NCBI GenBank assembly: GCA_017459865.1
Contig: JAFUCD010000002.1
Location: 163,150-227,149, forward strand
DNA length: 64,000 bases
From: Oscillospiraceae bacterium
GTDB taxonomy: Bacteria > Bacillota_A > Clostridia > Oscillospirales > Oscillospiraceae
Reading direction: 5' to 3'
Below, piece after piece: positions 59,693 to 64,000 of this stretch. The position numbers and the translations under genes are program-made. Within the stretch, counting starts at the first letter, position 1; each line of letters starts with the position of its first letter. A model generated the notes under the pieces. That model was not told the DNA's origin. It made no database searches and saw nothing but the letters and a program-made list of their open reading frames with translations.

Positions 59693-62600
59693 TGAAGCAC
59701 TTTCTGACCACCAAGCGCGCGCTCGCGCTGGCGATGGTGCTCGTGATCGTGCTGACCGTGCTCATGGGCGCGGGCAGCCAGAAATCGGACCCCTCGACCA
59801 TCCGCATCCGCAATGCGGAGGATCTGCTGGAGCTGAGCGAAAACTGCAAGTATGACGCCTACTCCCGCGATCTGACCGTTCTGCTGGAAAACGATATCGA
59901 TCTGACCGATGTGGACTATGTGCCGATCCCGACCTTCGGCGGCACGTTCGACGGTCAGGGGCACACCGTGAGCGGTCTGTCGCTCTCGGGCGACGGCGCG
60001 CACATGGGTCTGTTCCGCTATATCCAGGCGGGCGGCACCGTGCAGGATCTCACCGTCAGCGGTACGGTCGACTCTGCCGGTACGCTCACCGAGATCGGCG
60101 CCATCGTCGGCACCAACATGGGCACCGTCACGGGCTGCAACTTCTCCGGCTCGATCAGCGGCAAGAACAACGTCGGCGGCATCGCCGGTACGAACGAAGC
60201 CACCGGCATGATCTACAACTGCAAGTCCGAGGGCTTTGTCGCGGGCGATCACTATGTCGGCGGCACCGTGGGGCAGAACCTCGGCACCGTCTCCTACTGC
60301 TCGAACACCGCGGGCGTCAACGTCAACACCGAGGACATCTCCGTGGAGACGATCGACGAGATCAGCCTCTCCGATGAAAACGAGGACGAGGGCAAGGAAG
60401 CCAACACCTCCACCGACGTGGGCGGCATCGTGGGCTTTTCCTCCGGCGTCGTCATCGGCTGCACGAACTGGGGCACGGTCGGCTATCAGCATGTCGGCTA
60501 TAACATCGGCGGCATCATCGGCCGCCAGAGCGGACTCGCCTCCGGCTGCACGAACTGGGGCACCGCCCTTGGCCGCAAGGACGTCGGCGGCGTCGTCGGT
60601 CAGATGGAGCCGTACATCGAGCTCGACTCCGGCGCGGGCTCCATCGGCAAGATGGAAGAGGACCTGAACACACTGCACAGCCAGATGGACGTCCTGCTCG
60701 GTCACACCGGCGCCGCCGCCTCCGCGCTCAGCGCGACGCTCGGCGATATCAGCGCCGCCGCCGGCAGAGCCACCGAGCACGCCCGCTACGTTGCCGAGCG
60801 TACGATGGACTATGTCGACGAGACCACCGACACCGTCGACGAGCTCCTGATCCGCATCAACACCTCCGAGAAGATGGTCGCGCCCGCGATCACGGAGTTT
60901 ACGCAGGGCAGCGTCCAGCTGCAGACCGCCACGGGCTATTTCTCCAACGGCTTTGACTATCTCGACGCCATCGACGAGATGACCGAGGCGGATAAAACCA
61001 CCTTCAAGAGCTCTGCGCAGGATCTCACCACCTCCGCGGATAAGCTCAATGCCTCCATGGCGTATCTCGGCTGGCTGATGAAGGCCGCCGACAACGCCTA
61101 CGGCACCGGCAACTATGACCTCGAGGCCGAGCGCCCCGAAAACTGGGAGCACGACGCGGAGGAGTACGGCTACGACTACAACCCCGCCGCGCTCACCTCG
61201 TATGAGTCCATCCGTGACGCGCTGCTGCGCGGCGCGGGCGACGCGTCCGGCGCTGCCGGCGCCATTTCCGGTGACGTGTCCGCGATGACGAAGGTCATCA
61301 ATACTTATTATCTCACCGAGGACGAGGACGGCAATACACGCCTGGACAACATGAGCGCCGCGTTCAAGAGCGCGTTCGACTCGCTCAAGCAGTCCACCGG
61401 TCACCTGAGCACCGGCATGTCCTATCTCGACCAGATGTCCACCTATCTCTCCGGCAATGATCCGCTGGAGATGCCGACCGTGGACAGCGATTACCGCACC
61501 GAGATGGAGGGCGTGTTCGACGAGTTGGGCATCATCTCCTCCGGCCTGTCCCAGATCGCAACGCAGACGGCGAGCTATTCCAACCTCATCGTCAGCGATC
61601 TGCGCGCCGTGAACGATACGTTCAACCTCGTCATGACGGACCTCTGCGATATCCTGCAGCTCGCGCTGGATCCCGACGGCAAGGATATCATCGAGGACGT
61701 CTCCGATGAGGACTATGAGGATATCTCCACCGGCAAGGTGTACAGCTGCCAGAACTACGGCACGGCTGACGGCGACGTCGCCGTCGGCGGTATCGCCGGC
61801 ACGATGGCGATCGAATATGACTTCGACCCGGAGAGCGACTCCACCATCCTCTCCGAGACCAGACTCACCAGCAAATACTTCACCAAGTGCGTCCTGATGG
61901 ACTCCACGAACTACGGCACCGCCATCTCCCGCAAGGATTATTCCGGCGGCATCTGCGGTGAGGCCGATCTCGGCGTCATCGTCGGCTGCGAGGGCTACGG
62001 CACCGCCGAGAGCACGCTCGGCAGCTATGTCGGCGGCATCGTGGGCAGCTCCAAGGGCAGCGTCCGCGACAGCTACGCCAAGTGCGAGCTCACCGGCGAC
62101 AACTATGTCGGCGGCATCGCGGGCTATGGCAAGAGCATCACCGGCTGCTCCACGCTCATGAACCTGAACACCGACGGCAACTGCGTCGGCACCATCGCGG
62201 GCGAGCTCGATACCGACGGCAACGTCAGCGGCAACTACTTCGTGCATGACTCCGCCGCGGGCATCGACGGCATCAGCTATGAGGGCAAGGCCCAGGGACT
62301 GAGCTATGAGGAGTTCATGAAGCGCGACGGCGTCCCCGCCGAGTTCAGCAGCTTCACCGCCACGTTCACGGCCAACGGGGAAGTGGTCAAGACCATCGTC
62401 TTCGCCTATGGCGCGTCCATCGACGAGAGCGAGATCCCCGAGTGCCCGGTCGTGGAGGGCAACTACGGCAGATGGCCTGATTTTGACTATAACAACCTGA
62501 CGTTCGACGTGGAGATCCGCGCCGAGTACACGGCGAGCGCCTCCTCCGTCGCCGGCAGCCTGCTGCGCGAGGACGGCACGCCTGTCGTGATCCTGGAGGG

Positions 62601-64000
62601 CGTGTTCGATCCCGCCGCCAAGGCGATCGTCAGCAAATCCGCCGTGCAGGGACCGGACATCACCGGCGACCGCGATCTCATCGCAAAGTATGATATCCGC
62701 GTCGAGAACGATTCTCTTGCCGAGGGCACCGACCGCGCCGTACAGGTGCGTGTGAACGTGCCGAAAAACGGCAGCTACAATGTCTACAGCTATCGCAACG
62801 GCAGATGGGACAGCGTGTCCTATACCCGCGACGGCAGCTATCTCGTCTTTGAGCAGCCGAACCGCGAGACCACCTTCGCCGTCACGAAGGCGAAGCGCAG
62901 CCCGGTGCTGTATGTCCTGCTGGCGCTGGCGGCTCTGGCGCTTCTGGTCTGCGGCATCCGCGCCCTGTTCAAGCGCAAGCGCAGCAAGCCGGATGAGGTC
63001 GCCGCGGCAGAGATCGATACCGCGCCCGCAGATGATCGTCTGATCGAAAAAGAGACCGACATCCCGACTGCGCAGCAGTCTGATCCGCCGCTCTCCGACG
63101 CCGAAGCGGAAGCTCCGGAGGTGGAGAACGATGAACCGGATATCGACGATGTGATCCCGGTTGTGGAGAGCGTCGATCCGGAAGAGATCGAAATCACTCC
63201 TGAAGTGGAGGAAGAGATCGTTTCGGTCGAGTCTGCTGAGGATGCGGATGTGATCGAAGCCGCGCCTGCGTTCGCGCACGAAGCCGATGCAGAGGCGGAC
63301 GTGATCGAGCGAGAAGCAGCTTCCGACGAGCAGGAGACCGCTCCGGAAGCGAAAGAGGATGAGGCTATGGGATCGGAACAGAACAATAAGATGCAGGATG
63401 CCGTCAAAGCCGCAGCCGCAGCCGGTACTGCCGCGGCGGGCAAGGGGTTGTTTGGCTTCCTGCGCCGCAGAAGAAACGCCAAGAAGGCCGAGCAGCCTGC
63501 CGCCGAGGTGACGGCGCCGATCGCCAAGGTCGAAGTCCCGGCCGCCGAGGTCGAAGTGCCGACCGTCGAGGTCGAGACACCGGTCGTCGAGGTCGAAGTG
63601 CCGAGCGTCGAGGTCGAGACTCCGGCTGTCGAGGTCGAAGTGCCGAACGTCGAGGTCGAGACACCGGTCGTCGAGGTCGAAGTGCCGAGCGTCGAGGTCG
63701 AGACACCGGTCGTCGAGGTCGAAGTGCCGAGCGTCGAGGTCGAGACTCCGGTCGTTGAGGTCGAGGCACCGGTCGTCGAGGTCGAAGTGCCGAGCGTCGA
63801 GGTTGAGACTCCGGTCGTCGAGGTCGAAGTGCCGAGCGTCGAGGTCGAGACTCCGGCCGTCGAGGTCGAGACTCCGGTCGTCGAGGTCGAGGCACCGGTC
63901 GTCGAGGTCGAAGTGCCGAGCGTCGAGGTCGAGACTCCGGTCGTCGAGGTCGAGGCACCGGTCGTTGAGGTCGAAGTGCCGAGCGTCGAGGTCGAGACAC
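59692..64000 (+). CDS. Giant GLUG-repeat membrane protein with VEVE tail, 3'-truncated
   Basis: Over 1436 residues, running off the window. Signal anchor (KRALALAMVLVIVLTVLMGAG). Extracytoplasmic GLUG-type repeats (about 70-310 and 690-860, such as VGGIAGTNEATGMIYNCKSEG and YVGGIVGSSKGSVRDSYAKCEL) flank a helical, coiled-coil-like region (about 315-680). A beta-rich region and a transmembrane helix (YVLLALAALALLVCGIRALF, about 1072-1091) follow. The predicted cytoplasmic tail is acidic, with one basic patch (FGFLRRRRNAKK near 1250), and ends in at least 20 seven-residue repeats of type VEVE-x-P-x. The ATG overlaps the transporter's stop (TGATG) after GGAGGG, so they are translationally coupled and probably work together. 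Confidence 0.88.
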   Translation, partial: MKHFLTTKRALALAMVLVIVLTVLMGAGSQKSDPSTIRIRNAEDLLELSENCKYDAYSRDLTVLLENDIDLTDVDYVPIPTFGGTFDGQGHTVSGLSLSGDGAHMGLFRYIQAGGTVQDLTVSGTVDSAGTLTEIGAIVGTNMGTVTGCNFSGSISGKNNVGGIAGTNEATGMIYNCKSEGFVAGDHYVGGTVGQNLGTVSYCSNTAGVNVNTEDISVETIDEISLSDENEDEGKEANTSTDVGGIVGFSSGVVIGCTNWGTVGYQHVGYNIGGIIGRQSGLASGCTNWGTALGRKDVGGVVGQMEPYIELDSGAGSIGKMEEDLNTLHSQMDVLLGHTGAAASALSATLGDISAAAGRATEHARYVAERTMDYVDETTDTVDELLIRINTSEKMVAPAITEFTQGSVQLQTATGYFSNGFDYLDAIDEMTEADKTTFKSSAQDLTTSADKLNASMAYLGWLMKAADNAYGTGNYDLEAERPENWEHDAEEYGYDYNPAALTSYESIRDALLRGAGDASGAAGAISGDVSAMTKVINTYYLTEDEDGNTRLDNMSAAFKSAFDSLKQSTGHLSTGMSYLDQMSTYLSGNDPLEMPTVDSDYRTEMEGVFDELGIISSGLSQIATQTASYSNLIVSDLRAVNDTFNLVMTDLCDILQLALDPDGKDIIEDVSDEDYEDISTGKVYSCQNYGTADGDVAVGGIAGTMAIEYDFDPESDSTILSETRLTSKYFTKCVLMDSTNYGTAISRKDYSGGICGEADLGVIVGCEGYGTAESTLGSYVGGIVGSSKGSVRDSYAKCELTGDNYVGGIAGYGKSITGCSTLMNLNTDGNCVGTIAGELDTDGNVSGNYFVHDSAAGIDGISYEGKAQGLSYEEFMKRDGVPAEFSSFTATFTANGEVVKTIVFAYGASIDESEIPECPVVEGNYGRWPDFDYNNLTFDVEIRAEYTASASSVAGSLLREDGTPVVILEGVFDPAAKAIVSKSAVQGPDITGDRDLIAKYDIRVENDSLAEGTDRAVQVRVNVPKNGSYNVYSYRNGRWDSVSYTRDGSYLVFEQPNRETTFAVTKAKRSPVLYVLLALAALALLVCGIRALFKRKRSKPDEVAAAEIDTAPADDRLIEKETDIPTAQQSDPPLSDAEAEAPEVENDEPDIDDVIPVVESVDPEEIEITPEVEEEIVSVESAEDADVIEAAPAFAHEADAEADVIEREAASDEQETAPEAKEDEAMGSEQNNKMQDAVKAAAAAGTAAAGKGLFGFLRRRRNAKKAEQPAAEVTAPIAKVEVPAAEVEVPTVEVETPVVEVEVPSVEVETPAVEVEVPNVEVETPVVEVEVPSVEVETPVVEVEVPSVEVETPVVEVEAPVVEVEVPSVEVETPVVEVEVPSVEVETPAVEVETPVVEVEAPVVEVEVPSVEVETPVVEVEAPVVEVEVPSVEVET
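63529..64000 (+). repeat. 21-bp coding tandem repeat
   Basis: Unit of type GTCGAGGTCGAAGTGCCGAGC, about 22 in-frame copies with small variants, encoding alternating Val and Glu then x-Pro-x. It continues past the window edge. A different repeat frame on the minus strand gives an Arg/Pro-rich reading that is not a gene. Confidence 0.95.

Noticed and set aside
59554..63279. 1241-codon open frame on the minus strand opposite the GLUG protein
   Set aside because: Antisense shadow in high-GC DNA; His/Asp/Ala/Gly/Arg-rich with no domain pattern, and the plus strand has signal peptide, GLUG repeats, membrane helix and a coupled start.
63529..64000. Tandem repeat as a CRISPR array
   Set aside because: 21-bp units without spacers, in frame within a coding sequence.

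Overview
The window looks like a high-GC Clostridia chromosome, probably an Oscillospiraceae-type gut anaerobe. The evidence is the Firmicutes-type gene set (alanine T-box, RNase M5, NrdR, DapF, ThiH in place of ThiO, TagA/WecG enzyme), Feo iron uptake with a small Cys-rich FeoB partner, S-layer-homology (SLH) surface proteins and sigma-A promoters with 17-bp spacers. This assignment is inference from gene content; no 16S rRNA is present. I saw no tRNA, rRNA, CRISPR array, prophage or complete insertion sequence.

Layout. 0-6.75 kb: 3' part of rpoB and complete rpoC. 7-9.6 kb (minus): MBOAT and DHHW proteins, an O-acetylation pair for a surface polymer. 10-13.8 kb: a DtxR-type regulator divergent from feoA-feoA-feoB and a small Cys-rich membrane protein. 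13.9-17.8 kb: ABC ATPase, FtsX-like permease and AraC regulator, preceded by the same 16-bp operator-like sequence seen at feo. 17.9-25.4 kb: YhhN protein, SGNH-SLH hydrolase, tadA, pta, rpmB, sirtuin, TagA/WecG transferase and a thymidylate-kinase-like enzyme. 26-33 kb: small Cys/Asn-rich protein, mltG, U32 protein, T-box plus alaS, TraB-like lipoprotein. 33.3-36.9 kb: thiazole operon thiS-thiG-thiH-tenI/thiE-thiF. 37-42 kb: HIT protein, comEC, holA, rnmV, leucine-rich-repeat lipoprotein. 42-48 kb: acetyltransferase, nrdR, YetF, dapF, NagB-like enzyme, histidine-kinase-like protein, gap. 48-52 kb: a REP-associated transposase (RAYT), a locally AT-richer segment with a candidate structured RNA and a lipoprotein, then two SLH proteins. 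52-57 kb: fused MacB-like ABC protein, metallo-beta-lactamase-fold protein, pyridoxal-kinase-like gene. 57-64 kb: an RND/MMPL transporter followed by a giant GLUG-repeat membrane protein whose tail becomes a 21-bp/7-residue tandem repeat running off the window.

The most unusual content lies between genes. (1) Three intergenic regions carry one four-module element of about 190-200 nt whose loops and flanks are conserved while the helices differ by compensatory changes. (2) A second composite palindromic repeat occurs twice, in opposite orientation. (3) The RAYT gene contains, inside its own reading frame, two exactly inverted copies of a GTAG-headed REP palindrome; a divergent third copy lies beside the first four-module element. 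(4) Two promoters are built into hairpins. (5) A candidate structured RNA of about 170 nt has its own promoter and terminator. The metal operators and the RND-GLUG operon are the other points worth following.
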